Positions 49,137 through 58,468 are shown, counted from the stretch's first letter. The stretch is DNA of 64,000 nt from Tillus elongatus (GCA_964006375.1 OZ023263.1:139820636-139884635); one strand, 5' to 3'. A program made the numbers and translations. The notes: a model not told the origin generated them from the letters alone.

Positions 49137-49667
49137 CCAGAAGTAAAGAAAAATGAGCTTACTAAAAGCAAAGAACAGGAACCCTTAATTAGTCAAGGCG
49201 CTAAACAAGAAACCGCCTAACAAGCAGTGGGCTTATTCAGCTTCATCACATTAAATAAAAGTATAAGAAGAAAGTCAAATGTTAGGCAAAGCTCCTCTGC
49301 TGCAGAAAATGCGATACCAACAAAAAATAGACACGAAGCCCTCGCAACCCCTGGTACAACTCAAATAGACTGGGATGTATATCTTAAAAGTGAGCAAGAA
49401 TCTGCTCTACTTAAAAAACCAAAAAAATTAACGCCAATTGAGCTACACGCTCAAATAAATGACCACAAAAGGTTTATAAGTTATATCAGCAAATTAGTAA
49501 AAACTAAATTTTATCTAAAATATTTTAATAACAAAATTAATATACATGCGTATAACGAGAGGTCATAAAACCCCTTGTGATAAATTAAAAAAAACAACAG
49601 TTCCACATATATTCAATAGATAATGGTAAAACGCATGCATTCATTATGAAGGGTTTGTGAAGGCGTA
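49137..49667 (+). pseudogene. Jockey-like LINE ORF1, 5' part, interrupted by MAV1
   Basis: Frames starting near 49137 include IDWDVYLKSEQESALL, KLTPIELHAQINDHKRF and FNNKINIHAYNERS. This order is characteristic of Gag-like ORF1 proteins of Jockey-clade LINEs. Stops near 49218 and 49566 show decay. The reading resumes on the far side of MAV1 at 60164 after one copy of the ggcgta duplication, so this LINE is the host of the MAV1 insertion. Confidence 0.7.
49662..49667. other. Target site duplication of MAV1, left copy
   Basis: ggcgta precedes AGTAGGTATAG; the same hexamer follows the right end at 60164-60169. Confidence 0.92.
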
Positions 49668-49928
49668 AGTAGGTATAGATAGGCGGTTCTGAGACTACCG
49701 CCCACCGTCCACCGCCCACCACCCGCTACTGAGCATGCGCGTGACGAAACCAATATGGCGGTTGTATTGAGGATGACGTAATCTACAAATTAAGATGACG
49801 CAATCCAAGATGGCGGCCAAGATGGTCGACCGGAAGTGAAAAAACTGGGAAATTTAAAATTTTAACCGGTAGGTGGTGCCACTAATTAAAGTAAGAGGCT
49901 CCACCATTTTGATTTTTGCAAAAAGTGA
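49668..49928 (+). repeat. MAV1 left terminal inverted repeat
   Basis: Pairs with 59919-60163. The left arm has about 10 extra bases in the ccgcccacc region and a few other differences. It contains gcatgcgcg and gatgacg phrases. Confidence 0.9.
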
Positions 49929-50250
49929 CGTAACAAAGATGTCGGTTAGCGCAGGCGCAAACTCATACTTTTTAGTTTTTGGTTGAAGTTCTAAGTGTGG
50001 GTTGTCGTTTTACTCGGCTTGACAAGTAAAATTCAAATTTGGCATTTACGCATGCGCAAACCCAGACTTTTGGAGTTTTAGGCCTAAGCTTTAGGTGTTT
50101 GGTCTTAGACCTCAGCAAACAGATTTAAAAAAATTTAGAATATGCGAATGCCCGGCATGCTAGATATGGCAACATAGCAACAACTACGTGTGTAGAGCAA
50201 CCTTGACACGTGACAGAAAATGAGTCATATGTTTTCAGAGAGTAACCGGT

Positions 50251-50330
50251 AAATGTATGTGATCTTCTACAAATGTATGTGACCTTCTACAAATGTATGT
50301 GACCTTCTACAAATGTATGTGACCTTCTAC
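50251..50330. repeat. Four tandem 20-bp repeats in MAV1 subterminal zone
   Basis: Unit aaatgtatgtgaccttctac, four perfect-register copies; the first has one change (gatctt). It lies about 580 bp inside the left end and upstream of the first gene, so it could be a protein-binding array. Confidence 0.92.
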
Positions 50331-50570
50331 AAAAATGCAAACAACAACGATGACGGTTAAACGAATTTCAAAATCAACCTTTGAGGGGCCTCTTTCAATC
50401 GAGTATATAAATATGTTTTGTTAGTTACTTTTGTAACAGGAAATGAGTCATATATTTTCAAATTTGAGAGTGACCTTCGACAAATATAGTTTTAACAAAC
50501 AAGCCATAGCAACAACACCGATGACGGTTAAATGAGTTTCAATAACAAGTCAAAAGTGGGGGTATAAGTA

Positions 50571-50605
50571 TATATAAACATTAGGTAGCAAGCAAGTACA
50601 TCAGT
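50571..50605 (+). promoter_or_regulatory. Core promoter of the first MAV1 gene
   Basis: TATATAAA at 50571-50578, and TCAGT at 50601-50605 about 30 bp on, 57 bp before ATG 50662. Arthropod-type TATA/initiator layout, as for polB and MMP in MAV2. Confidence 0.6.
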
Positions 50606-50661
50606 CGTTGTCTGTAGTCTACTCACAGTAGTTATATATTAGTGTATTTGTTCTGTTCAAC

Positions 50662-51351
50662 ATGTATGGTATGGATGTTAACGACGAACCTATTAATAAC
50701 AATGTTTGTGATTGTTATTGGGGCCAAATTGATGCAGCTCTACGGCAGAATATTAGTGATATCAAGCAAGAAAGTAGAATGCTGCTGGAAACAAGGTATA
50801 CCATTACTCCAGCTCTAAGTGTTGCAATTGGTATATCAAAAGCGGCCGGATTGATTCCAATAATTAAAATTTTAAATACAAGCCTATATCCACCAAATCA
50901 AAATATAACAATCTCATCTGATTCATGGGAATGGGAGTATTTTATTTCAACATTGAAAAACACAGCTAAAGAGTACTTTACCAAAGCTAATAAGATCGAA
51001 CCTGAAAATATTGGAATATGTACCATCAAACCTATTAAAGTATTAGACAGTAAAGGTATATCAATCTCAGATGATTCTATTACTTTTTATTTAACCGAAG
51101 ACGCAGTTGAACGGCTACTAGATCTGGTTGAAATCATTAACGAAAAGCTGAAGTATTTAACCGATTTGAACTTTGATATTCGACTTAGTGATTTCCTCTA
51201 TTGTGTTGCTGATGTTCTCAAATGTGTTAATAAGAAGGAGCTACCACGTGACGAGGAGGTGATAAAGCCTATAAAAGCCATGTTAAAAGACTATGAATCC
51301 TCATTCCGAGTTAGTATGTTAGAGTGCTTACACTTTACAGAGAAACAATGA
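50662..51351 (+). CDS. Uncharacterised accessory protein, 229 codons
   Basis: I do not recognise the family. The N-terminal 40 residues are acidic with two Cys (CDCYWGQ). Residues 50-75 are moderately hydrophobic. The remainder is predicted mainly helical by composition, with a conserved-looking EDAVERLLDLVEIINEKL helix. No signal peptide or clear membrane span. The intact frame, close TATA/initiator and first place in a colinear group support it as real. Its stop codon overlaps the start of the next gene as ATGA (51348-51351), which suggests one bicistronic transcript. Confidence 0.65.
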   Translation: MYGMDVNDEPINNNVCDCYWGQIDAALRQNISDIKQESRMLLETRYTITPALSVAIGISKAAGLIPIIKILNTSLYPPNQNITISSDSWEWEYFISTLKNTAKEYFTKANKIEPENIGICTIKPIKVLDSKGISISDDSITFYLTEDAVERLLDLVEIINEKLKYLTDLNFDIRLSDFLYCVADVLKCVNKKELPRDEEVIKPIKAMLKDYESSFRVSMLECLHFTEKQ

Positions 51352-51773
51352 CTCATTTTAAAGCAAGCTTCATCATCCTGACAGCACTATGTCAAAATTT
51401 GTTTTATATTTACAAACCGCCAAATGTGGAGGAAGTAAGAATTTGTTTTGATGACTGCATGAAATGGTCTAGCCTTCCAACAACACATCTACACAATGAT
51501 GAACTTATCCAACTTTCAATGTACAACATCTCCAAAAGCAAGTCTGAAGTGGTGCATTACAAACTGATGTTTCTGTTTGATAATGGTACACGTAGTGAGA
51601 CATCTGATTGGAGAACTCTTGTATTAAATAATTCTTACCTGTTTACCTCAAATTATATTTCTGTATTTATATCAACAGGTTTTCTTATGTGTCTAACTAT
51701 ATTTATGTTAATTTACTTTTGTGCTAAATATTACACTGTACTTAAAGATATGTATCGCAAACATGTTTGTTAA
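51348..51773 (+). CDS. Predicted single-pass membrane protein, 141 codons
   Basis: ATG 51348 overlaps the preceding stop. The N-terminus (MTHFKASFIILTALCQNLFY) looks like a signal peptide. A roughly 85-residue region with two Cys and N-linked glycosylation sequons (NIS, NGT, NNS) follows. Near the C-terminus is a strong membrane span (about YISVFISTGFLMCLTIFML) and a short basic tail. The topology is that of a type I membrane glycoprotein. The family is unknown to me. In a virus-like element it could be a membrane-modifying or surface protein; this is inference only. Confidence 0.6.
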   Translation: MTHFKASFIILTALCQNLFYIYKPPNVEEVRICFDDCMKWSSLPTTHLHNDELIQLSMYNISKSKSEVVHYKLMFLFDNGTRSETSDWRTLVLNNSYLFTSNYISVFISTGFLMCLTIFMLIYFCAKYYTVLKDMYRKHVC

Positions 51774-51832
51774 GAAATATATATAAACTAAACACATGTG
51801 TTTTATTCATTAGTTAAGCATATGTAGTTAAG

Positions 51833-52333
51833 ATGAGATATTGAGAGTCATGCTCGATACAAGTGAAAAAGAATTAATTTTCTGGACATTTACGTAGTGA
51901 AGCTCACAAAGCAAAAGTATGCGAGCCATGGCAAGTTGAACAAGTGCATATGCTAGCTCAAGCTTTTAAAAATAGAGTGGCTACCTATCGTATTAACTTA
52001 GATGGTAATGACATAAGACTTGCCTTGGATACTGTGAAACATAAAGTGTTTCATCTAATTGAAGCTTCTTTAGCTAAACATAATCAAATTAAAATGAACT
52101 TGGAATTGTTTGGTTTGTATGTGCTCCAAAGTCGGAATATAAAAGAAATGAAGTCATTCAATACTAAAAACAAAAAAGTTGCAGTTTCAACTGAGTTTGA
52201 AAATATATTTAAGGAATTCAGCAACGAGATTTATACAAAAGCTTTGGAGTTTGCAGAAGCCGAAAGTGGATGGATGTTGGAGCGACTAATGTGGTTGGAA
52301 ATAAACATTAATAAACACAGTTTTAAGCCGTAG
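51833..52333 (+). pseudogene. Small Maverick-associated gene with two early stops
   Basis: From ATG 51833 the frame runs to 52333 but has TGA at 51842 and TAA at 51875. After the second stop come a zinc-finger-like tail (FSGHLRSEAHK), CEPWQVEQV, AFKNRVATYRI, NLELFGLYVLQS and a C-terminal ESGWMLERLMWLEININKH. Homologous to 26885-27240 in MAV2, which keeps sense codons where this copy has the first stop but carries a deletion elsewhere. Either both copies are dead, or the real start lies downstream or on another exon. Function unknown. Confidence 0.6.
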
Positions 52334-52459
52334 AGTGGGGTTAACATCTATAAATTGTCGTACACATACTCTTAAGCTCATTCAAAATTTAGTTGTCTTA
52401 GAAGTAAGACGTGCTTCAGTCTGCTCTTAAGTATCCAAGTGTTTAGTAGTGTGTTTAAA

Positions 52460-52831
52460 ATGGCTACATTAAGTGATGTGTGCTACCAGCAAATTAAAGA
52501 CAACTTCTGGTATGGTTTATTTGGAGACTTTCAATTAATTATTGATAAGAACACTGGTTATTTTAATGCAACTAAACTATGTAAAAATGGTGAGAAAAGA
52601 TTCAGACATTGGTTGGAAATCAAGAAAACTAAAGAGTTGATTGCTTATTACAACGGTCAGCTGACGAAACATTTAGGTAGCCAGAATACCGATACCCTAA
52701 ATATTTCAACCGAAGGAGTCCACTTAGAGTCATCTCCAGGGGGGCGGAATACTGGCACCCTAGATGTGCCGGAAGCAACATCTCAACTAACACCTACAAC
52801 CACTAAGTATATTAATACATTAAATATATAA
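52460..52831 (+). CDS. KilA-N domain protein
   Basis: The 123-codon product has a KilA-N domain over about residues 8-65: YGLFGDFQLIIDKNTGYFNA, then CKNGEKRFRHWL and KTKELIAYY. KilA-N is a DNA-binding domain common in large DNA viruses, phages and Mavericks. The remainder is low-complexity Thr/Ser-rich with repeated NT.TLN/D phrases and no second domain. ATG 52460 is preferred over the GTG at 52439. It is convergent with integrase, whose stop lies only 7 bp away. Its role is probably regulatory. Confidence 0.85.
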   Translation: MATLSDVCYQQIKDNFWYGLFGDFQLIIDKNTGYFNATKLCKNGEKRFRHWLEIKKTKELIAYYNGQLTKHLGSQNTDTLNISTEGVHLESSPGGRNTGTLDVPEATSQLTPTTTKYINTLNI

Positions 52832-53213
52832 GTAAGCTTATTTAACATCATCTGAATTTATCCAAGAATTGTGAGATTTTTCAAAGCCCAACCATTTTAC
52901 ATAGAGTTTCTTGCCTTTCTTCCTCAAGATGCGTTCAACCAGATAGATGTCTGTTTGTTTAGTCTTTTGTAGTTCTTCCTCGTAAAATCCTCCACTGATA
53001 GGCTTGCCTTGCATGTCTTCAAGAAAGTATGTTACTGGATTTGTGAAATGAACACTAACAATCTTGAATAACTCTGTTGACCAGCGAGGTGTATACCCCT
53101 TTTCGAATTGAGCTTTTGCTTTACTTAGAGGTACAACCTCACCCGCTTTGAATGTATTCTGATCAAACACTTTAATATTTGAATATGTTTGTTTACGGAT
53201 AGCTTCTTCATTG

Positions 53214-53343
53214 TAGTGAATTTTCTTAGAAAAAATTCACTAATGAGGAGATCTCGACTTTTGAATTTTGAAAAAATTTCTTCAAATGAGCGCGATCTAG
53301 GACCCCTAGAACCCATATCCGGGGTCAGTTTCAATTTTTATAT

Positions 53344-53429
<86 letters not shown>

Positions 53430-54041
53430 CACACCGATAACTCAAAAAATAATGGGCCGATTTTAATAAAATTTGGCATGTACCTTACTTTTGTAAATGG
53501 CTTGGATAAGTTCGTTAGCCAGCAAAATCGGACGAGGTTTTCCGGGAAAATTTTGAGTTTTCATTCGAAAAAAATTCTTATCTTAAAAAGTAATAAGCCT
53601 ATTTTAATAAAATTTAGCATGTACCTTTCTTTTGTAAATAGCTTTGACAAGTTTGTTAGTCAAGAAAATCGGACGAGGTTTTCCGGGAAAATTTTGAGTT
53701 TTCATTCGAAACAAATTTTTATCTCAAAGAATAATAGGCCGATTTTAATAAAATTTGGCACGTGCCTTCCTTTTATAAATGACTTTAAAAAGTTCGTTAA
53801 TCAAAAAAATCGGACGAGGTTTTCCGGGAAAATTTTGAGTTTTAATTTGAAAAAAAAAATTTATCTTAAAAAATAAGATATCTATGATAACCAAATTTGG
53901 TAGGTAGGTTTACGATATAAAAAGTAAACTATACACCAAAATTTAGATTTCTATGTTACAAAAAAAAAGTTATAATAAAATATTTTGTGCCAGATCATTT
54001 CTATGAAAATTCACTACCATAACGCACTTGCTGCGTCCAGG
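53214..54041 (+). mobile_element. (TA)n-centred repeat inserted in the integrase gene
   Basis: It opens gtagtgaattttcttag and ends ctaccataacgcacttgctg-type text finishing gcgtccag, the terminus of the 1735-2048 MITE. Inside are a TA tract (53345-53425) and about three tandem diverged copies of a block of roughly 120 bp with the phrases cggacgaggttttccggg and aaattttgagttttcattcg (53450-53870). The integrase reading frame on both sides shows that this is a true insertion. It is the best-bounded copy of the family. Confidence 0.8.
53345..53425. repeat. (TA)n microsatellite
   Basis: About 80 bp of TA inside the integrase insertion. Confidence 0.95.
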
Positions 54042-54610
54042 CTGTTTCTTATTAACATCTTTAGGTTTTACACCAGTTGTTTTATGAATTGTAGCGTTGT
54101 AGTTAGCAGTGACATCAGGTAGTGTATTTAACCACTTGTAGGAGCCAAACAAGTTGAAATTTTTGTAGATCTTCTCTTTTAAGGTACGTATAACTCTTTC
54201 CACCATTGCAGCCTTTTTCACACTATAAGTGCTATAGTGATTGATGTTATATTTTTTCATTAAGGCATTAAATTTGGAGTTATAAAACTTCTTACCAAGA
54301 TCAGATTGAATGTTAGAGGGCGTTGTTCTATTAGCTAAAATATCGGCCATAGCTTTAGTCACCTCTTCAGCATTTTTTGATTTAAGTGGACGAGTCCACA
54401 CATACTTTGAAAAACAATTGATAACCACTAAAATGTACTTGTAACCAGAGTTTTCGCGATGATAGTCTTGAAACTCTGCCAAATCAATCTGCCACAAGTC
54501 ATTTAAACCTTTAATTATGGTACGTCTACGTTTGAAGTTGATTCTTGCTGGTGTGTATAACTCATTTATTACTTGCTTCTTAGCATTAGATGGTTCAACT
54601 GTTTTCCTCT

Positions 54611-55060
54611 TCATGGTGATGATGGATTTAACAGTATCCACTTGTTATGTAAATCTTTTAGCTTGTTGTCTATTTCACCCAACTTCTTCTTCAACTTGTT
54701 ATTCTTTGACAGATCAATGTCTTTTAAAATTTGAGCAGTTATGTCCTTAGCTAAATTTTTCAATTTATTTTCAAATTCGTTTTTTAAATCTACCAACTCT
54801 GGTTTGTGCACAGCTTCAAGTAAGATGGCAATTATTCTTTGTGTCACTTCGTCTTTGTTTTTCTGATAGTCATCTATCCATGCATCTACAAATTTTTTAT
54901 TTACACCATCTGTTGGATCTATCGGATCACCAACGTTACACAATCTATGGCTTTGCAAATCAAAGTCACCACTTGTAGTTCTTGGGAAAAGTTCTCTTTC
55001 AATGATTTTAAACTTAAAGCGTTTATTGGACTGGGAACGTCCGAACTTATCGATAGACAT
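54611..55060 (-). CDS. Fibre/stalk-like protein, 149 codons
   Basis: Start ATG at 55060 (the five codons before it in the open frame begin with TTG). The N-terminal half has DFDLQSHRLCNVGDPIDPTD and GVNKKFVD, the hinge-like pattern of short tail-fibre or spike proteins often found beside Polinton integrase genes. The C-terminal half is a long charged amphipathic helix (about 65-140), probably a coiled coil. Its stop overlaps the integrase start as ATGA, so the two may share a transcript. The virion role is inferred from pattern and position. Confidence 0.6.
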   Translation of the reverse strand: MSIDKFGRSQSNKRFKFKIIERELFPRTTSGDFDLQSHRLCNVGDPIDPTDGVNKKFVDAWIDDYQKNKDEVTQRIIAILLEAVHKPELVDLKNEFENKLKNLAKDITAQILKDIDLSKNNKLKKKLGEIDNKLKDLHNKWILLNPSSP

Positions 55061-55108
55061 TTTTATACTAAGCAAAAGGTAGGTATGTATGACATATATG
55101 TAGGTTTA

Positions 55109-56146
55109 CTAAGCAATAACACTGACTTCCTTTAATACTTCAATGATTGATTGAATTTCGTTGTTATGAGCATTATTACCAGCAACTTGAGAAGCTACTA
55201 AAAGTCTAAGTCTATCAACCAACTCATTTATGTTATCCCAATAGACATATTCTATTTGTTTGTTATTTTGTATCATATAGTTGTTGCTTACATTCTGAGC
55301 TTTAGGTTTAGTTTTTTGTTCTTCGTTAAGATGTGTGTCGTAACCAAAACCTTGAGGAGTTGAGGATCTTCGTCCTCGTGGGTTTATAACTGGTTTTATT
55401 AGAGTCAGATACTTTTCCGAGGAACAACCCTTGGTTCGTGCGTTGGGATCGTAGTTCATTTTATGAACACTAGTTGCTTCTAGAATGTCTCTATAGTGTT
55501 GAAGATCGTCATTGGTATACCCTCTAGGTGTTTTCATAAATATCAATTCTAGCAGACCTTGTGTTTGCGGATATCTCCTTTGACCTAGTCGTATGTCATT
55601 ATCAGTAAAGTCCAAGTGTTTGCTGCCAAGACTCCAGCTACCAGTATCTTTAGCGTAGCAAGCACCATACGTTTGATTAATAGTAGCAAGCCTCGGTGGT
55701 TCAGTAAAATGCTTGTCTACATAATACCTAACTCGTTCAGGATATTGCTCCAAAAATTCTTGATATTCTGGGTTGTTTGTGACAGTTTGTAGATCTGCCT
55801 CAAGCTCTTCAAATGTTGGGATATCCTCATCGGAACTTGTCTCTACCTCTGGTTCGGCGTCAAAAACTTCATGGTCTTTAAGGAACTCAACTTTGGGTTT
55901 CTTTTCTGGTACATCAGCAGAAGCTTCTTCTTCTTTGATTTGTTCAACCGTTGGTTTCAGTTTAAGTACCGATGTGTTTTTAGATATTTCACTTAGTGGT
56001 TCAACAATTGGTTTATATAAAGGTTTTAGGACCTCATCATTCTCAATTCTACCAAGCTTAAGCATTAAATGTTTTTTTCGAATGTTTTCGGCAAGTTGTA
56101 AAATCTTTTTCTTGATTTTTCTCTCTTGTTTACCCATCATCTCCAT
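55109..56146 (-). CDS. DUF8207-like Maverick protein, 345 codons
   Basis: The N-terminal basic helix (residues 1-40) and a Lys/Glu-rich linker (50-115) lead to a conserved block: TYGACYAKD, LGSKHLDFTDNDIRLG, GLLELIFMKTPRGYTNDDLQ and YLTLIKPVI. I associate this block with the DUF8207 family of hypothetical proteins found repeatedly in arthropod Polintons. Function is unknown. It lies between the fibre and ATPase genes on the same strand. The ATG at 56146 is chosen because the frame's first codon (56188) is TTG. Intact. Confidence 0.6.
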   Translation of the reverse strand: MEMMGKQERKIKKKILQLAENIRKKHLMLKLGRIENDEVLKPLYKPIVEPLSEISKNTSVLKLKPTVEQIKEEEASADVPEKKPKVEFLKDHEVFDAEPEVETSSDEDIPTFEELEADLQTVTNNPEYQEFLEQYPERVRYYVDKHFTEPPRLATINQTYGACYAKDTGSWSLGSKHLDFTDNDIRLGQRRYPQTQGLLELIFMKTPRGYTNDDLQHYRDILEATSVHKMNYDPNARTKGCSSEKYLTLIKPVINPRGRRSSTPQGFGYDTHLNEEQKTKPKAQNVSNNYMIQNNKQIEYVYWDNINELVDRLRLLVASQVAGNNAHNNEIQSIIEVLKEVSVIA

Positions 56147-56242
56147 CTTGCTAAAGTTATTTGTTTCAGATCGTGTTAAGAGATGCAAACTGTTCGGTGT
56201 TTTAAGGTGTACTAGCTTTGAATTAGTTGTATGTCTACCTAT

Positions 56243-56430
56243 CTAGTTGTTAGACAGGTTGTTAGACAGGTTGTTTTAGACAGGTTGTTTTAGACAGGTT
56301 GTTTTAGACAGGTTGTTTTAGACAGGTGGTTTTAGACAGGTTGTTTTAGACAGGTTGTTTTAGACAGGTTGTTAGACAGGTTGTTTTAGACAGGTTGTTT
56401 TAGACAGGTTGTTAGACAGGTTGTCTGTCT
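56243..56430. repeat. Minisatellite of 14-bp units
   Basis: About a dozen units of agacaggttgtttt with shorter variants, lying directly upstream of the minus-strand DUF8207-like gene and downstream of the ATPase stop. It may sit in the promoter or 5' UTR of the former. Confidence 0.9.
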
Positions 56431-56487
56431 TGTTAGATAGTTGGTTGTCCTGCTAGACATCTCTTTGTTGTTGTTGGTTGTAGTCAA

Positions 56488-57183
56488 TTAGATCAATATG
56501 TAGCTATCGAATCCTTTTCTATATCCCCCTCTGTGTACTTCGTTTTCTTTTACAATCACCAACACCCCATACTTATTGTCTTTCAAACACTCGCAGCATA
56601 TATTTTTAAATTGTTTAAAGTCCATATCTGTCGTTACATGATCGTCGTAGATGTGTTTTAAATTGGTTTCGTCTTGTTTGAAGAGAATCAACACATTGGC
56701 ATTGTCACGTATTAGATGTTTCGGTATTCGAGTATATGTTTGACAGAGATAGAACGAATCAATATTCTTATGTCTTCCCATACTAAAGTATGCTCTCATT
56801 TTATCTTGTTTGTCACAAGCTACATCATCAAATATAAACACAGAGTTACCCAAGGCATCTGCTGGATCTAATATTTCATCGTTTTCACTATATGGATAGT
56901 AACTAACATCTTTTGTTGCCTCTAGCACATCCTTTAACATCTTGTATTTGGGTTGATATAGAGACTTTAAATATACATACACGTTATCAAACTTTAAACC
57001 GTTCGGTTCAAACAGTAAACTTAGCATAACATTGGTTTTACCACACCCGCTCGGACCACATATGATACATCTAACTGTGTTTGGCAAGAGAGGGCCATGT
57101 TTTCGTTGTTGTGCTGATGATGTATCAACAACATCGTCTATATTTGTAATAGGTAAGACAGAAGCGTGTTTAATGGTACGCAT
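56488..57183 (-). CDS. FtsK/HerA-like genome packaging ATPase
   Basis: Packages DNA into capsids in Polintons and related viruses. In the 231-codon product, Walker A is GPSGCGKT (43-50), Walker B SVFIFDDVA (D119, D120), and a conserved Gln lies in FYLCQTY (Q148). Length and motif spacing fit the Polinton/poxvirus A32-like clade. The ATG at 57183 is divergent from the PLA2 gene with an 79-bp gap. Intact. Confidence 0.92.
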   Translation of the reverse strand: MRTIKHASVLPITNIDDVVDTSSAQQRKHGPLLPNTVRCIICGPSGCGKTNVMLSLLFEPNGLKFDNVYVYLKSLYQPKYKMLKDVLEATKDVSYYPYSENDEILDPADALGNSVFIFDDVACDKQDKMRAYFSMGRHKNIDSFYLCQTYTRIPKHLIRDNANVLILFKQDETNLKHIYDDHVTTDMDFKQFKNICCECLKDNKYGVLVIVKENEVHRGGYRKGFDSYILI

Positions 57184-57262
57184 CTTGACTTAAACTAAAC
57201 TATATTTTCGGTAAGTATAAATATGTATAGACAGATGCAAGTGAGTCATATAGTTAGTATCA
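57184..57262. promoter_or_regulatory. Divergent promoter between ATPase and PLA2 genes
   Basis: A 79-bp space holds TATA-like tataaatatg (plus direction) and ctatattttcgg; both late-type genes must be driven from here. No clear TCAGT initiator. Confidence 0.45.
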
Positions 57263-58084
57263 ATGTTGGTGTCACAGGGTAAAGGTCTTGTAAACACAGC
57301 TATTAACAAGTTACCTGTTGAGCTACACATACCTGGTTATCAATTTTGCGGTCCAGGTACTAAACTTAAAGAACGTCTTGCCAGAGGTGATCAAGGTATC
57401 AATCTTCTAGACCGTGCTTGTAGAGACCACGACATCGCTTACTCTCAATCAAAAGAGTTAAGTGATAGACATCGAGCCGACGAAGTTTTGGAGAATCGAG
57501 CTTGGGAGAGAGTTAAATCAAAAGATGCAAGTTTTGGTGAAAAGTTAGCCGCTTGGAGTGTTACAAACACCATGAAAGTGAAAAGAAAGCTTGGTATGGG
57601 TCTTGATGTAACCAACTCAAAACCGAAGAAGAAAGTTCCCTTTAAAAACATTCTTAGTCTGATTGGAGAAGTTATAAAAGACAAAAACCTTATTCCATCA
57701 GAGAATGCAGTGTTTGATATCGCTCATGCAATTGTTAAACAGATTGGTGGGCGTAAGAATGTATTGAAACCTCGAGTTATTCCAATACCTAAAAGCGGAG
57801 GCATCCTCCCACTGTTACCTCTTATATTTGGTGGTCTATCAGCTCTTGGTGCTTTGGGTGGTGGTGCTGCTGGTATTGCTAAAGCCGTAAACGATGCTAA
57901 AGCGGCTAAACACAAACTGGAGGAAGAAGAACGCCACAACAAAACAATGGAAGCTATCGCAATGGGTAAGAGAGGTAGTGGTTTGAAATTAAAACCGAAA
58001 TGCAAGAGACTTGGCAAGGGTCTATATCTGAAGAAACAACGTGGTGGCTATGGTTTGTATCTTCAAAAGCTAAAAAACGAATAG
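57263..58084 (+). CDS. Minor capsid protein with phospholipase A2-like domain
   Basis: The 273-codon product has PLA2 features at residues 25-60: calcium-loop-like YQFCGPGT and catalytic RDHDIAY (H56, D57), the same arrangement as in parvovirus VP1-type and adintovirus PLA2 domains, thought to help particles cross membranes. A Gly/Ala/Leu-rich segment (about 178-206) and a basic C-terminus with GLYLKKQRGGYGLYL follow, reminiscent of small core/minor capsid proteins. The 3' end overlaps the protease frame by 85 bp. Intact. Confidence 0.85.
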   Translation: MLVSQGKGLVNTAINKLPVELHIPGYQFCGPGTKLKERLARGDQGINLLDRACRDHDIAYSQSKELSDRHRADEVLENRAWERVKSKDASFGEKLAAWSVTNTMKVKRKLGMGLDVTNSKPKKKVPFKNILSLIGEVIKDKNLIPSENAVFDIAHAIVKQIGGRKNVLKPRVIPIPKSGGILPLLPLIFGGLSALGALGGGAAGIAKAVNDAKAAKHKLEEEERHNKTMEAIAMGKRGSGLKLKPKCKRLGKGLYLKKQRGGYGLYLQKLKNE

Positions 58085-58452
58085 GCCGTTTGCCAGCAAG
58101 ACCTCTAACAGATGAAGATCTTCTGAAATTTGCTGGTAAAATGAAAATCCCATATTTTAGAGGTGTATACATGCGAGATAGTCTACCTCGAAATGGACCA
58201 CGTAAAAATGAATCGTTTATCATGAATTTACAAACAAACAAGGAGCCTGGTAGTCATTGGGTTGCAGTTAGGAAACGTGGTAACACAACCGAGTACTTTG
58301 ACTCCTATGGAAACTTAAAGCCACCAGTCGAGTTGCAACAGTACCTTAAAGACTCTACTCTAATGTATAATCATGATGTGTATCAAACATACAATACTTA
58401 TAATTGTGGTCATTTATGTTTTAAATTTTTAAATAAAAGACTCAAACAGTAA
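58000..58452 (+). CDS. Adenain-like cysteine protease
   Basis: Virion maturation protease of the adenovirus type (peptidase family C5). Conserved GSHWVAV (H86), EYFDSYGN (D101), a Gln before the nucleophile (YQTY, Q129) and NCGHLC (C136) are in the expected order. The ATG at 58000 is required because conserved sequence (LTDEDLLKFA) lies upstream of the next ATG at 58141; it therefore overlaps the PLA2 gene by 85 bp. Intact, 150 codons. Confidence 0.9.
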   Translation: MQETWQGSISEETTWWLWFVSSKAKKRIGRLPARPLTDEDLLKFAGKMKIPYFRGVYMRDSLPRNGPRKNESFIMNLQTNKEPGSHWVAVRKRGNTTEYFDSYGNLKPPVELQQYLKDSTLMYNHDVYQTYNTYNCGHLCFKFLNKRLKQ

Positions 58453-58468
58453 CCTCTGTGTATCAGTC

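Larger units (their letters stand above)
52838..54614 (-). pseudogene. Retroviral-type integrase with chromodomain, split by a repeat insertion
   Basis: Inserts the element and makes the 6-bp duplication. ATG is at 54614 (minus), overlapping the upstream stop as ATGA. The rve core has catalytic D44 (WQIDLAEF), D105 (IQSDLGKKF) and E139 (MVERVIRT). The gene is broken after KPKDVNKK by 53214-54041 and resumes with the C-terminal part (53213-52838), which ends in a chromodomain (YLVERILRKKGKKLYVKWLGF). All catalytic residues lie before the break, but the protein would be truncated and lose its chromatin-targeting domain. Gene order and domain pairing are typical of Polinton integrases. Confidence 0.9.

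Noticed and set aside
50251..50330. CRISPR-like array
   Set aside because: The 20-bp units are directly adjacent with no spacers; the setting is eukaryotic. A plain tandem repeat.
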